A stretch of DNA of 64,000 nt from Chitinophaga silvatica (GTDB taxonomy: Bacteria > Bacteroidota > Bacteroidia > Chitinophagales > Chitinophagaceae): positions 372,001 through 436,000 of the forward strand of contig NZ_QPMM01000007.1 in the NCBI RefSeq assembly GCF_003419895.1, given 5' to 3'. Each line of letters opens with the position of its first letter. Position 1 is the first letter of the stretch. Below, in pieces: positions 26,768 to 36,141 of this stretch. The translations under genes were made by a program, and so were the position numbers. The notes under the pieces were generated by a model. It saw nothing but the letters and a program-made list of their open reading frames with translations, had not been told where the DNA came from and did no database searches.

Positions 26768-29700
26768 ATGCTATTTAGACATGCTGGCAAACACCCCCGT
26801 CGCCCGGTGTTCGCACAAATGCTGAAAGTTATGAAACTAGCCGCTTTTCTGCTGCTGGTACTGGCATTGCAGGTTAGTGCAACCGGTTACTCGCAAAAGC
26901 TTACCCTCAACATGCACGATGTAGCATTGTCGAAGGTTTTCAAAGAAATCCGTAAACAAACCGGATACGTTTTTTTCTATAATACTGAAATGCTACAGCA
27001 GACAGATAAAGTATCCATTGCTGTAGTACAGGCTGAATTGGAAGATGTTCTGAAAAAATGTCTGATCAACAAACAGCTCAATTATAGTATTGTAGATAAT
27101 ACCATTATTCTTTCTGCCAAAACCCGGGAACAACTGGAAGAAGCTGCAAGGCCTGTAGCTAATATCTCCGTTTTCGGGCAGGTTACAGATGCCAATACCA
27201 ATGAACCATTGATTGGTGCATCTATTAAACTGAAAGGAACAACCAAAGGTACCAGCACCGATGCTAAAGGAAATTATACTTTACAGATTCCTGACCAGGG
27301 AGGCGTTTTAGTTATTTCTTTCGTTGGGTATGAAACCATAGAAAGACCTGTAGCTCAGGCTGGCGCTTTAAACATTAGTCTGAAACCTAAAGCTGTTCAA
27401 ACAGAAGAACTTGTAGTAGTAGGTTATGGTACTCAGAAAAGAAAGGATGTAACAGGTGCTGTGTCTTCTGTAAGAGTAGGCAATATCAGCGCTAATGTCT
27501 CTAAAAATATCAGTGGTGCCATTCAGGGCCGCGTACCAGGCGTTTCTGTTGAATCCAGCAGTGGTGCCCCAGGTGCTGGCTTGGTTATTTCCATTCGCGG
27601 ATTGAGCACTTTGGGAAATAATACCCCTCTTTATATTATTGACGGAGTGTTTGTAAGCAGCATCGATGGTGTAAGCCCCAATGATGTTGAATCTATTGAA
27701 ATATTGAAAGATGCGGCTACTGCCAGCATTTATGGATCCCGCGCTGCTAATGGCGTTGTATTGATTACTACTAAAGGCGGTAGAAAAGAAACCCCTCCAA
27801 AATTAGATTTAGATACATGGGTAGGCGTTCAATCTATCCCTAAAAGAATGAGCCTCCTCAATGGTGAACAATGGACCAAATTATTACAGGCAAATGTTGG
27901 CGGTATTCCCGATTATAACGGTGTTAATACCAACTGGCAGGATGCTATTTTCCGCAATGCTTTAGTAACCCGTACCAATGCAAACCTGAGCGGCGGATCT
28001 AAAAACCTTACCTACAACCTGTCTGCGGGCTATCTTAAAGAAGATGGTACCATGATCAATACAAGCTACAATGCCGCCAACTTCCGTATCAAAACTGATT
28101 ACGAAAAAGGCAGATTACGTATAGGGGAAACAGTGATGATCAAAAGGGGAATAGGACATAATGCTCCTAGTGGTGGCGACCAAACCCATAGTCTTGTTGG
28201 TAGCGCCCTGGTTATGCCGGCTACCGTTCCGCTTTATGATGCTACTAACCTCCTGGGTGGATATGGCAGACATGCAAGCTACATGAAGAACCTATCAAAT
28301 CCTGTTGCCCGCCTCGAAAATATGGACAACAGCAGCAGAGAACTTTCTATCCTTGCTAATGCTTTTGTGGAAGTAAAGCTGATTGAAGGGTTAAAGTATA
28401 AATTCAACGTAGGGTTAACAGAAAATCAATCAGGTTCCCGCTTATTTACCGGTGTTTTTGATGATGGTAACTCCGCTAATACTGCTCCTGATCTTTCAGA
28501 ATCTACTTCTTCTGCCAACTCATGGCTGGTTGAAAATACCCTTAACTACAATAAAAAGTTTGGTAAACATAATATCGACCTGTTAGCTGGCTATACTGCT
28601 CAAAAGAATACTTACTCCGGATTCGGTGCATCCCGCGATGATCTGCAACAAGGAACCTCGGTATTAAATGCAGGTTTGGCTACTTCTCAGCAAAATAATG
28701 GTAGTGCAAATGCGAATACACTGGTTTCTAAATTCGGTCGTATTCTCTATTCCTATGATTCTCGCTACCTGTTTACTGCTTCAATCAGAAGAGATGGTTC
28801 TTCCAGGTTTGCACCAGGATATCAGTATGGTAACTTCCCATCTCTCTCTGTAGGTTGGAATCTGCATAATGAGCAATTCTTTAAAGGCATTGTAAACACC
28901 ATCAATACCCTGAAATTGAGAGCCAGCTGGGGTAAACTGGGTAACCAGGAAATTGGTAACTACCTCACCCAGAATAGTATCGATAACAGCCTGAATTATG
29001 TACAAGGTGGTGTATTATGGCCTGGCATTACCGTAAAAGGTTATGCCTCTCCAACAGATTTATCATGGGAAGAAACTCAGATAATCAATCCAGGACTGGA
29101 TTTAGGTCTCCTCAACAATAAGTTATTTGTCATTTTTGATATTTTCAATAAGAAAACCAATGGTGTATTGCTGAACGTTCCATTCCCTCCTTCAGTAGGT
29201 AAGAGCGGCTCTCCAACCCTGAATGCCGGTTCTATTGAAAATAAAGGATATGAAATTGCTATAGAATATACCGATAGAGCAGGCGATCTGAATTATCGTA
29301 TTGGCTTAAATGTTTCCCATACTGCCAATAAGATGACCGCCATCAATATCGGTTCCGGACGCCAGGAGTTTGGCGGTATTTCCAGAGCTAAAGTAGGGTA
29401 CCCTATTGGTTCCTTCTTTGTAGTTCAGACCGGTGGTATCTTCAACACTAAAGAAGAAGTAGCTGCACATAGCAAAAACGGTAAACTGATTCAACCAAAT
29501 GCTCAACCTGGTGACATTAAGTTTGTTGATTTCAATAATGACGGTATTATCGATAACCAGGACGAACAATATATGGGAAGTCCTTTCCCTTCTGTAACCG
29601 GAGGTTTGTCTGCAAATCTGACTTATAAAGGGTTCGATCTGGGTCTTTTCCTCGAAGCTGTTACCGGAAATAAAATCTACAACGGAAGAAGAATCTGGAT

Positions 29701-30085
29701 GGAGAAAATGAAGGAAATTACCAATTTCTCCACCGATGTACTCAATGCCTGGACTCCTGAAAATCACACCAATTTCCCACGATTTACCGTATCGGATTTC
29801 AACGTGAATGGTATGGAAAATACCGACAGATGGCTGGAAGATGGTTCTTACCTCCGATTAAAGAGAGTAGAGCTAGGTTATCTTGTTCCTAAGACTATTA
29901 CTTCTAAATGGGGCATCGAAAGAATCAGGGTATTTGCTTCTGGTGAAAATATTTTCACTGCTACAAAGTATAAAGGCTACAACCCGGATATAGGTGGTGG
30001 TTTTGGCGTGAGAGGAATGGATAACTCCTGGGATGTATATCCTTTGTCACGTACTTTCCTGTTTGGTCTAAACCTTACTTTTTAA
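26768..30085 (+). CDS. SusC/RagA TonB-dependent transporter with STN signalling domain
   Basis: An outer-membrane channel of up to 1105 residues. After the signal peptide comes an STN (secretin/TonB N-terminal) domain, KLTLNMHDVALSKVFKEIRKQTG to NTIILSAKT, which contacts FecR. Then come a carboxypeptidase-regulatory-like domain (VFGQVTDANTNEPLIGASIKLKG), the EELVVVGYGTQKRKDVTGAVSSV TonB-box/plug start and the barrel. The signal peptide is better formed from ATG 26819 (MLKVMKLAAFLLLVL) or 26831, so the first 17-21 codons may be untranslated. Substrate unknown. Confidence 0.95.
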   Translation: MLFRHAGKHPRRPVFAQMLKVMKLAAFLLLVLALQVSATGYSQKLTLNMHDVALSKVFKEIRKQTGYVFFYNTEMLQQTDKVSIAVVQAELEDVLKKCLINKQLNYSIVDNTIILSAKTREQLEEAARPVANISVFGQVTDANTNEPLIGASIKLKGTTKGTSTDAKGNYTLQIPDQGGVLVISFVGYETIERPVAQAGALNISLKPKAVQTEELVVVGYGTQKRKDVTGAVSSVRVGNISANVSKNISGAIQGRVPGVSVESSSGAPGAGLVISIRGLSTLGNNTPLYIIDGVFVSSIDGVSPNDVESIEILKDAATASIYGSRAANGVVLITTKGGRKETPPKLDLDTWVGVQSIPKRMSLLNGEQWTKLLQANVGGIPDYNGVNTNWQDAIFRNALVTRTNANLSGGSKNLTYNLSAGYLKEDGTMINTSYNAANFRIKTDYEKGRLRIGETVMIKRGIGHNAPSGGDQTHSLVGSALVMPATVPLYDATNLLGGYGRHASYMKNLSNPVARLENMDNSSRELSILANAFVEVKLIEGLKYKFNVGLTENQSGSRLFTGVFDDGNSANTAPDLSESTSSANSWLVENTLNYNKKFGKHNIDLLAGYTAQKNTYSGFGASRDDLQQGTSVLNAGLATSQQNNGSANANTLVSKFGRILYSYDSRYLFTASIRRDGSSRFAPGYQYGNFPSLSVGWNLHNEQFFKGIVNTINTLKLRASWGKLGNQEIGNYLTQNSIDNSLNYVQGGVLWPGITVKGYASPTDLSWEETQIINPGLDLGLLNNKLFVIFDIFNKKTNGVLLNVPFPPSVGKSGSPTLNAGSIENKGYEIAIEYTDRAGDLNYRIGLNVSHTANKMTAINIGSGRQEFGGISRAKVGYPIGSFFVVQTGGIFNTKEEVAAHSKNGKLIQPNAQPGDIKFVDFNNDGIIDNQDEQYMGSPFPSVTGGLSANLTYKGFDLGLFLEAVTGNKIYNGRRIWMEKMKEITNFSTDVLNAWTPENHTNFPRFTVSDFNVNGMENTDRWLEDGSYLRLKRVELGYLVPKTITSKWGIERIRVFASGENIFTATKYKGYNPDIGGGFGVRGMDNSWDVYPLSRTFLFGLNLTF

Positions 30086-30105
30086 TCGCTTAATGGCAAT
30101 CCGAC

Positions 30106-31737
30106 ATGAAAAAATCTTTTAAATATATTTGTGCTGTTGCAATGCTGGCATCGTTCCTGGCTTGCAATGAAAAAGAATTTCTGAAAACAGACGATCCAAA
30201 CAGATCTACAGAAGCCTCCTTCTGGAAAAATGAAAATGATGTCAGTGCCGCACTGGCTGCAACATACAGTCCGCTACGCGCCTCTCTTTATGGTTATTGG
30301 GGCTCATTTACCGGAATACAGGATATCAATTCCCTGGGCGATGATGTATTTACCATTCCGGGAGAAGAAGCGCCCACCTGGGCTGTAGCCTCCTTTTCCA
30401 ATAATGAAAATAACGGCGACTTAAGTAGCATTTACAGCGCCCTTTATCAGGGTATTCATAGAGCCAACCTGCTTATCGACAGAATTAAGAAGGTTGATAT
30501 GAGTGACGAAAAAAAATCGGCTTATGTGGCAGAAGCAAAATTCTTACGTGGACTGGCTTACTTCCTTTTAGCTTCCAACTGGGGGAACGTTCCAATTCGC
30601 ACAGTGCCTGTTGAAACTACTGATGGTTATGCAATAGAATGTAGTCCTAAAGCTAAAGTTTGGGAACAGGTGGTGAGTGATTTTACTGAAGCCGCAGGTA
30701 AATTGCCTGCTGTAAGAGATAGTAAAGAACAGGCCAGAGCTACCAGCGGCGCTGCTATCGCCTACCTGGGTAAAGCATATATTTTCATGGAAGATTATGC
30801 AAAAGCAGAAACAACATTCGATCTTCTGTTTAAAGCTCCCTATAACTACGACCTCGTTCCGAATTTTGAAGATAATTTTACTGATAAGAATGAGTATAAC
30901 AAAGAATCAGTTTTTGAATGGAATTTCTCTCCAATAGGTAACCAATATGGCGCCTGGAGTACAGAAAGTGCCAGTTCGCCAATGTACAACTACCTCCCTC
31001 AGTTTATTGGGCCTCCTGCCGGTGGCGGATGGTTTAAATATCTGCCGGGAAATATTGTGGTGACCGAATTTATGAAAGAACCACGACCTGCTGGTTCGGA
31101 TACTAAATTCGATAAACGTATGTACGCTTCCCTGATGTGGAAACGCTCTACTTTAGGTGAAACTGATGCTACCTGGTATGATAATAAAACGTTTGATGAT
31201 TTATGGAATTCTGCATGGACAAAAATCAGAAGACTATACCCTGAAACACCAATGGATACCACCACTTATGGCAGGTTCCTGATTAAAAAAGGTACCAGTG
31301 CCTGGAGAAGTGAAAAGGATGCAGATAACTATTGGGGACCTACTCCTTCAACTGCAAACCTGAGAATATTCCGTTTTGCAGAAGTGCTTCTGCTCCGCGC
31401 GGAAGCAGCCGCAATGAATGGTAACAACGGTAAGGCAATCGGAGATATAAACAGGGTTCGTCAACGTGCCGGATTGATAGATAAACTGGCTGCTGATTTA
31501 TCTGATAAAGATAAAATCATGGCAGAAATTGATCATCAGAAACTATTGGAACTATTTTTCGAACAAAACAGAGTTTACGATCTGAGAAGATGGCATAAAA
31601 CAGATCTTGGCGATGTATACAAAGCACATCAAAAACAAGGTGCAAACGGGTTTATGCCTAAACACTATGTTTTCCCAATTCCGGGAGATGAGCTAAAAGC
31701 TAATCCAAAAGCAACACAGAATGATTTGTGGAAGTAA
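30106..31737 (+). CDS. SusD/RagB-family lipoprotein
   Basis: A 543-residue surface lipoprotein, lipobox cysteine C20 (LASFLAC), partner of the SusC encoded 20 bp upstream. The typical SusD pattern is visible: KTDDPNRSTEASFWKNENDVSAALAATY, LIDRIKKVDMS, AKFLRGLAYFLLASNWGNVPI and the C-terminal LRIFRFAEVLLLRAEAAAMNG and RQRAGL. Its end overlaps the following ORF by 17 bp, and a strong hairpin follows its stop. Confidence 0.94.
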   Translation: MKKSFKYICAVAMLASFLACNEKEFLKTDDPNRSTEASFWKNENDVSAALAATYSPLRASLYGYWGSFTGIQDINSLGDDVFTIPGEEAPTWAVASFSNNENNGDLSSIYSALYQGIHRANLLIDRIKKVDMSDEKKSAYVAEAKFLRGLAYFLLASNWGNVPIRTVPVETTDGYAIECSPKAKVWEQVVSDFTEAAGKLPAVRDSKEQARATSGAAIAYLGKAYIFMEDYAKAETTFDLLFKAPYNYDLVPNFEDNFTDKNEYNKESVFEWNFSPIGNQYGAWSTESASSPMYNYLPQFIGPPAGGGWFKYLPGNIVVTEFMKEPRPAGSDTKFDKRMYASLMWKRSTLGETDATWYDNKTFDDLWNSAWTKIRRLYPETPMDTTTYGRFLIKKGTSAWRSEKDADNYWGPTPSTANLRIFRFAEVLLLRAEAAAMNGNNGKAIGDINRVRQRAGLIDKLAADLSDKDKIMAEIDHQKLLELFFEQNRVYDLRRWHKTDLGDVYKAHQKQGANGFMPKHYVFPIPGDELKANPKATQNDLWK

Positions 31738-32896
31738 AGCATCGAGCAAATTTAATCAGCACCTGATAGCGTTGGCTATCAGGTGCTGGTATTTATTACT
31801 GTTTGTAACAGTATTAACCAGTTGTAACAGAAAAAAATCCCGGTCAATACCCTACTGGCTACAGGAAGAATTCAGAGTAGACAGCCTTCAACCAGCTGCT
31901 GTTCCTACTGCATTTAAAAAAGGGTATATGTTGCTTAGCCGCCGCGATGAGCCCGGGGTAATCTATTTACTGAAAAGTAACGGCCAGATCGCCTGGTTCC
32001 ATCAGGTTAAAGGTACCGGCTTTAAAACAGCCCATTTCACTGAAAACAAAACCTTCCTTTGTATTCTGGGAAGTAAAGAATATGCTACCAGTTATGGAAA
32101 TCAAATCCTGGAAGTAAATCTGAATGGTGATACCTTACTTCATTTACAAAAAGGACAAGGCGATTTTATTTCTAATGCTCATCACGAAGTATTGCTGAAA
32201 GGAGAAAAGAATATTGTATTCCTCAACTCTGTTGAAAAGATCGTAGATCTTAGCACTGTAGGCGGAAGCAAAAGCGATACGGTGAAGAGCGATGGTATCC
32301 TCGTGCTCGACCGCAATGGCCACAAACAATGGGAATGGTCGGTGTTTCAGGCATTAGATCCATTGTCAGACAAAGATATTCTGAAGTCGAAAACCGACTG
32401 GATGCATGCCAATAGCCTGAGTTTCGATAAAGATGGGAATTACCTGATCTCGTTTTACAATAATGGGCAGATTTGGAAATTAGATGCCACCACCGGCAAG
32501 GTTATCTGGAAGTTTGGCAGGGAAGGTGATTTCCGTTACCCCGCTACCGCCGATTTTGATATGGGGCACAGTGTTCATATCAACGCTGAAAACGACCTGC
32601 TGCTATTCGATAATGGGGTAAGCAGGCAGGCTTCGCAAGCCCTGGCTTTCAGGCTTCAGGAAACCGATAAAACAGCCATGCTAACACTGAAAGTACCCGT
32701 TCCTGCCTCCTTATTCAACGATCGAATGGGAAGCGCCTATTTAGTGGGTTCCAATCATTTATTGCTATGCTGCAGCCGGCGGAATACGGTTTTGCTTACC
32801 GATAGAAAGGGAGAACCAATTTGGAAACTAAACTGTGCTTTTATTCCCTATAGGGCCGAATTTATTGAGCACGACCAATTACCTGAACTGGAATAA
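31721..32896 (+). CDS. Arylsulfotransferase-like (ASST) beta-propeller lipoprotein
   Basis: A lipoprotein (lipobox LTSC) with repeated beta-propeller blades such as NGQIAWFHQVKGTGFKTAHFTENKTFLCI, NGNQILEVNLNGDTLL-type and IWKLDATTGKVIWKFGREGDF, as in the periplasmic PAPS-independent aryl-sulfate sulfotransferase family. A histidine in SNAHHEVL and another in WMHANSLSFD are candidates for catalysis. The annotated start overlaps SusD; because the hairpin at 31757-31788 covers the early codons, a TTG at 31772 (giving MAIRCWYLLLFVTVLTSC) is an alternative. Function is inferred from fold only. Confidence 0.72.
   Translation: MICGSKASSKFNQHLIALAIRCWYLLLFVTVLTSCNRKKSRSIPYWLQEEFRVDSLQPAAVPTAFKKGYMLLSRRDEPGVIYLLKSNGQIAWFHQVKGTGFKTAHFTENKTFLCILGSKEYATSYGNQILEVNLNGDTLLHLQKGQGDFISNAHHEVLLKGEKNIVFLNSVEKIVDLSTVGGSKSDTVKSDGILVLDRNGHKQWEWSVFQALDPLSDKDILKSKTDWMHANSLSFDKDGNYLISFYNNGQIWKLDATTGKVIWKFGREGDFRYPATADFDMGHSVHINAENDLLLFDNGVSRQASQALAFRLQETDKTAMLTLKVPVPASLFNDRMGSAYLVGSNHLLLCCSRRNTVLLTDRKGEPIWKLNCAFIPYRAEFIEHDQLPELE
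31757..31788 (+). terminator. Hairpin 19 bp after SusD stop, inside the next ORF
   Basis: CAGCACCTGATAGC (31757-31770) pairs perfectly with GCTATCAGGTGCTG (31775-31788) around GTTG, followed by TATTTATT. It looks like a SusD-end terminator or attenuator, yet lies in the signal-peptide coding region of the arylsulfotransferase-like gene. Confidence 0.6.
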
Positions 32897-32899
32897 TCT

Positions 32900-32913
32900 T
32901 TACAAGCTTGTAA
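32900..32913. promoter_or_regulatory. 14-bp perfect palindrome
   Basis: TTACAAGCTTGTAA is a perfect palindrome in the 46-bp gap before the Gfo/Idh/MocA gene. It may be an operator; no regulator can be assigned. Confidence 0.35.
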
Positions 32914-32942
32914 TTGCAAATTTCTTTCGCTAGTTTTAGCGG

Positions 32943-34028
32943 ATGCGATACCTTATTGTAATTATTTTATTCCACGTTAGTTTATCATTACAGGCTCAGC
33001 AAAAATTACGTTTGGCTGTTGCCGGTACTTCTCATGGTCATGCTGCCTTTATTTTTGGGCGACCCGATAAAGGTGATATAGAAATTGTAGGAATATATGA
33101 GCCGGATCCGGCAGTGGCTAAACTGAGAGCCAAACAATTTCATTTATCAGAAAACCTTTTCTACACTGATCTGAATAAAATGCTATTGGCAGTAAAACCT
33201 ACTGCTGTTGTAGCATTTGGAGATATTAAATCACACCGGGATGTGGTGGCTGCTGCCGCTCCTAAAGGCATTCATATAATGGTAGAAAAACCATTGGCTA
33301 CAACAGTTGCTGATGCTGAATTTATGGATGCCCTGGCAAAAAAACATAAGGTTCACTTACTGACCGACTATGAAACCAGCTGGTATCCTTCGGTAGCCAA
33401 AACTTTTCAGCTGATTAATGATAGTAACTACGTAGGAAAAATTCGTAAAGTAGTGGTGAATGACGGGCATCAGGGGCCTAAAGAAATTGGTTGCGGCCCG
33501 GAGTTTCTGAACTGGCTTACAGACCCGGTTTTAAATGGAGGTGGGGCATTGATGGATTTCGGCTGCTACGGAGCTAATATTATGACTGCCTTGGCCAAAA
33601 ATCGCATGCCTGTTAGCGTTACTGCGGTAGCCCGGCATTTTAAACCAGAAATCTATCCAAAAGTAGAGGATGATGCCACTATACTGGTCGATTATGGCGA
33701 TATGCAATGCACTATTCAGGCATCCTGGAACTGGACTTTCAGCCGGAAAGACATGGAAGTTTACGGAACTACGGGTATGCTGCTGGCTCCTAATGCAAAT
33801 ACACTGATTCAACGAAATCAATCAGTTAATCATAATGTTTCCGGTACACTCACAGATAAGGATGTTCCGGTGTATACAGACCCCTTTCAGTATTTTATAG
33901 CTGTTATTAATGGAAAGGAAATTATGCCGGATTATGGCTTGTATGCTCCTGCCAACAATGTAATTGTAGTGAAGATATTAGAAGCAGCCCGGAAATCGGT
34001 AGCTACCGGGAAAACAATAAAACTATGA
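32943..34028 (+). CDS. Secreted Gfo/Idh/MocA-family oxidoreductase
   Basis: A 361-residue NAD(P)-dependent sugar dehydrogenase fold with an export signal (ILFHVSLSLQAQQ). The Rossmann region begins RLAVAGTSHGHAAFIFG, and the EKP motif (HIMVEKPLATT) of the family is present, followed by a C-terminal alpha/beta domain with NGGGALMDFGCYGANIM. Exported members are common in Bacteroidota and some oxidise the C3 hydroxyl of sugars, usually with a bound cofactor. It is the last gene of the FecI/SusC/SusD locus. Confidence 0.9.
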   Translation: MRYLIVIILFHVSLSLQAQQKLRLAVAGTSHGHAAFIFGRPDKGDIEIVGIYEPDPAVAKLRAKQFHLSENLFYTDLNKMLLAVKPTAVVAFGDIKSHRDVVAAAAPKGIHIMVEKPLATTVADAEFMDALAKKHKVHLLTDYETSWYPSVAKTFQLINDSNYVGKIRKVVVNDGHQGPKEIGCGPEFLNWLTDPVLNGGGALMDFGCYGANIMTALAKNRMPVSVTAVARHFKPEIYPKVEDDATILVDYGDMQCTIQASWNWTFSRKDMEVYGTTGMLLAPNANTLIQRNQSVNHNVSGTLTDKDVPVYTDPFQYFIAVINGKEIMPDYGLYAPANNVIVVKILEAARKSVATGKTIKL

Positions 34029-34215
34029 TTTCTATTTATTTATAATTTTATACCGTATAAATACTAACTCAATAAATATTATCTGTTTTTCGTTATTATA
34101 AAGAATTTCTATTGAAAAAGAGAAGCTGCGATCTTTTTAGCTGGAGAAGTCGTAACTTAACTAACATTTTGGTAGAGGCGTTGACGTTAATTCTTGTTAC
34201 TCGAAAACAGGTACT

Positions 34216-34707
34216 ATGAGATTGAATTGTTTAATTATCATTGTTACTGCCATCACCGAGTTTTTATCCCCAGAACCAGTGAGAGCACAGCAAAACCCTA
34301 GTTTTGGCACTACTTATCAACAGTTGAGCAGGTTTATAGATACGGCACTTATTCCCATGAAGGCTGGTAGCAATAGTCTTGCATTCTCTTTAAAAGCAGA
34401 AATAGATAATGGCGGAACTATAGTTAAACTGGAGTGTTCTACTAACGTGGCCGGAGATATGAAGCCACGCTTATTCAGAATGAAAGACCTAGATATAAAA
34501 TGGAATAAATTCACCGGCAAAACAGGAAAGTATTACGTTATTATCCCTGTTTATTTTATAGTTGAACATGCCTCTGGAAAAATTCTTCTGAATTCAAAAA
34601 CTGAATTTACTAATGGTTTTTATTTTGATGATGGTGATCTTTTTGATAATAAAGCCCTCAACAACTACTATTTTTTAAAACCAATTTACCTACAACGCTA
34701 CTTCTAA
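34216..34707 (+). CDS. Secreted hypothetical protein
   Basis: A 163-residue protein with a signal peptide ending PVRAQQ. The rest alternates short strands (GTIVKLECSTNVAG, KYYVIIPVYFIVEHASGKILLNS) and has no recognised domain. Its final 18 bp overlap the end of the convergent AraC-type gene. It may be translated from the ATG at 34216. I cannot assign a function. Confidence 0.6.
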   Translation: MRLNCLIIIVTAITEFLSPEPVRAQQNPSFGTTYQQLSRFIDTALIPMKAGSNSLAFSLKAEIDNGGTIVKLECSTNVAGDMKPRLFRMKDLDIKWNKFTGKTGKYYVIIPVYFIVEHASGKILLNSKTEFTNGFYFDDGDLFDNKALNNYYFLKPIYLQRYF

Positions 34708-35076
34708 ACTTTTAGCCCGGTACTGACCCGGTGTATAACCCGTAAATCGCTTGAAAAATTTAGTGAAATTGGAATTGTCGTAAGTTAAACGATTCGCAAT
34801 TTCTGTGATACTTAATGTTGTATTATCCAATAAATTTTTGGACGCTGTTAAAATTCTTTCTTCAAAAAAGAAACAAGGCGCCTTACCTGTATGTAACTTA
34901 ATTGTATTACTTAAATGAACCGGATGAATATGCATGATACCTGCAATGTCTTTGATGTGATACATCACGTCTGTTTCTCCGGCAACAATTGAGGTGATAT
35001 GCTTTTCAATTTCCTCTATAAACTGTGTTGTAATTTCAGCTTTCCGGGATTGATATTTTTTCGGGAGAAGAGCCAT
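34690..35076 (-). CDS. Short AraC-type DNA-binding protein
   Basis: A 128-residue protein consisting only of an AraC/XylS helix-turn-helix pair: IKDIAGIMHIHPVHLSNTIKLHTGKAPCFFFEERILTASKNLL and the second helix-turn-helix ending FKRFTGYTPGQYRAKS. Stand-alone domains of this type lack a sensor and act as simple regulators. Upstream, TAACTTTG on the minus strand (35092-35099) matches the -7 consensus. Confidence 0.85.
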   Translation of the reverse strand: MALLPKKYQSRKAEITTQFIEEIEKHITSIVAGETDVMYHIKDIAGIMHIHPVHLSNTIKLHTGKAPCFFFEERILTASKNLLDNTTLSITEIANRLTYDNSNFTKFFKRFTGYTPGQYRAKSLEVAL

Positions 35077-35172
35077 TTAAATTTTTTTTTACAAAGTTAA
35101 GGGAAATTGACTTTAACATTTTGTAAAGGTTACCTTTGGTATCCTCACCGGATTATAGGAAAATCATCTGAT

Positions 35173-36057
35173 ATGCGTTATCCTATTCTGTATTTAATTC
35201 CACTCTTCCTATTAGCTGCCTGCGGCCGATCTGCCTATAATGATGAAAGGGCCCCGGCAGGCAATTCGCAGGAAACCAGCGACAGTTACCTGACTTCTGC
35301 CGATTCGGTTTCATTCTCCAATAATCTTCAGGATATCAGAAGCGCTTCGCGTAAGCGTGTACGAACGGCCGATTTAAGCTGTAATGTAAATGATGTTGCA
35401 GCCAGTACTTTTGCCATCGAATCAATAATTACAAGAACTGGTGGTATTACCAGAGAGAGTATTATAAAAAATGAAACATATACCACTAAAGACCTTCCTT
35501 ATACTGCCGATTCTCTGAAACGGGTAGTACTATTCACGCCAGTAGCTACTCTTAATGTAAGAGTGCCAGTAGCCAGTTTGGATACTGTTGTCAGGGCAAT
35601 TACCGATATGGCTACTTTTATTGAGCATCGTACGCTTAAAGAAGATGACAAAACATTGCAATATCTGACTAATGCACTTAGAAATGAAGCACAGGCGAAA
35701 CGAGGAACTGTAGTGGCAAAACCGAAAGACAGTACCATACAGGTAGCTGAATATAATGAAGCTAAAGATAATACTGTAATAGATAGGCGTATGAACAATC
35801 TGGCAATTCTGGATGATGTAGCTTATGCCAATTTTTCTATCCAACTATTTCAGCCTCAGGTAGCCAAAGTATATACAGTTGTGAATCCTGATCATTTAAA
35901 CAGAGCAGGATTTGGAACCGAGTTATTAACCTCTCTGCGTGCCGGAACTACTGCACTTAGAAATACGCTATTGTTTTTTGTTGAAATATGGCCATTCGTA
36001 TTGGTAGCAATTGCAGGATGGATTGTATTCAGAAGATTTCAAAAGGCAAGGGCTTAA
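35173..36057 (+). CDS. DUF4349 lipoprotein
   Basis: A 294-residue lipoprotein (lipobox LLAAC) of the DUF4349 family: KRVRTADLSCNVNDVAASTFAIESIITRTGGITRES, LNVRVPVASLDTVVRAI, a coiled region and a C-terminal membrane helix (FVEIWPFVLVAIAGWIVF) ending in a basic tail. The layout is of a membrane-anchored periplasmic protein of unknown function. The ATG at 35173 makes a good signal peptide, whereas the upstream ORF extension from 35107 does not. Confidence 0.85.
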   Translation: MRYPILYLIPLFLLAACGRSAYNDERAPAGNSQETSDSYLTSADSVSFSNNLQDIRSASRKRVRTADLSCNVNDVAASTFAIESIITRTGGITRESIIKNETYTTKDLPYTADSLKRVVLFTPVATLNVRVPVASLDTVVRAITDMATFIEHRTLKEDDKTLQYLTNALRNEAQAKRGTVVAKPKDSTIQVAEYNEAKDNTVIDRRMNNLAILDDVAYANFSIQLFQPQVAKVYTVVNPDHLNRAGFGTELLTSLRAGTTALRNTLLFFVEIWPFVLVAIAGWIVFRRFQKARA

Positions 36058-36067
36058 TATAGAATTG

Positions 36068-36135
36068 GGATGTATCAAAAGTATTTCTGATGGTGAAGAT
36101 TACCAGATTACCTTCAGATCACTTTCGATACATCC
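36068..36135. terminator. Long imperfect hairpin between convergent genes
   Basis: GGATGTATC (36068-36076) pairs with GATACATCC (36127-36135), and the stem continues imperfectly inward (AAAGT with ACTTT, TCTGATGGT with an ACCTTCAGA-like arm). It lies in the 84-bp gap between DUF4349 and the PA2169-family gene and probably stops both transcripts. Confidence 0.55.
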
Positions 36136-36141
36136 TCATAA

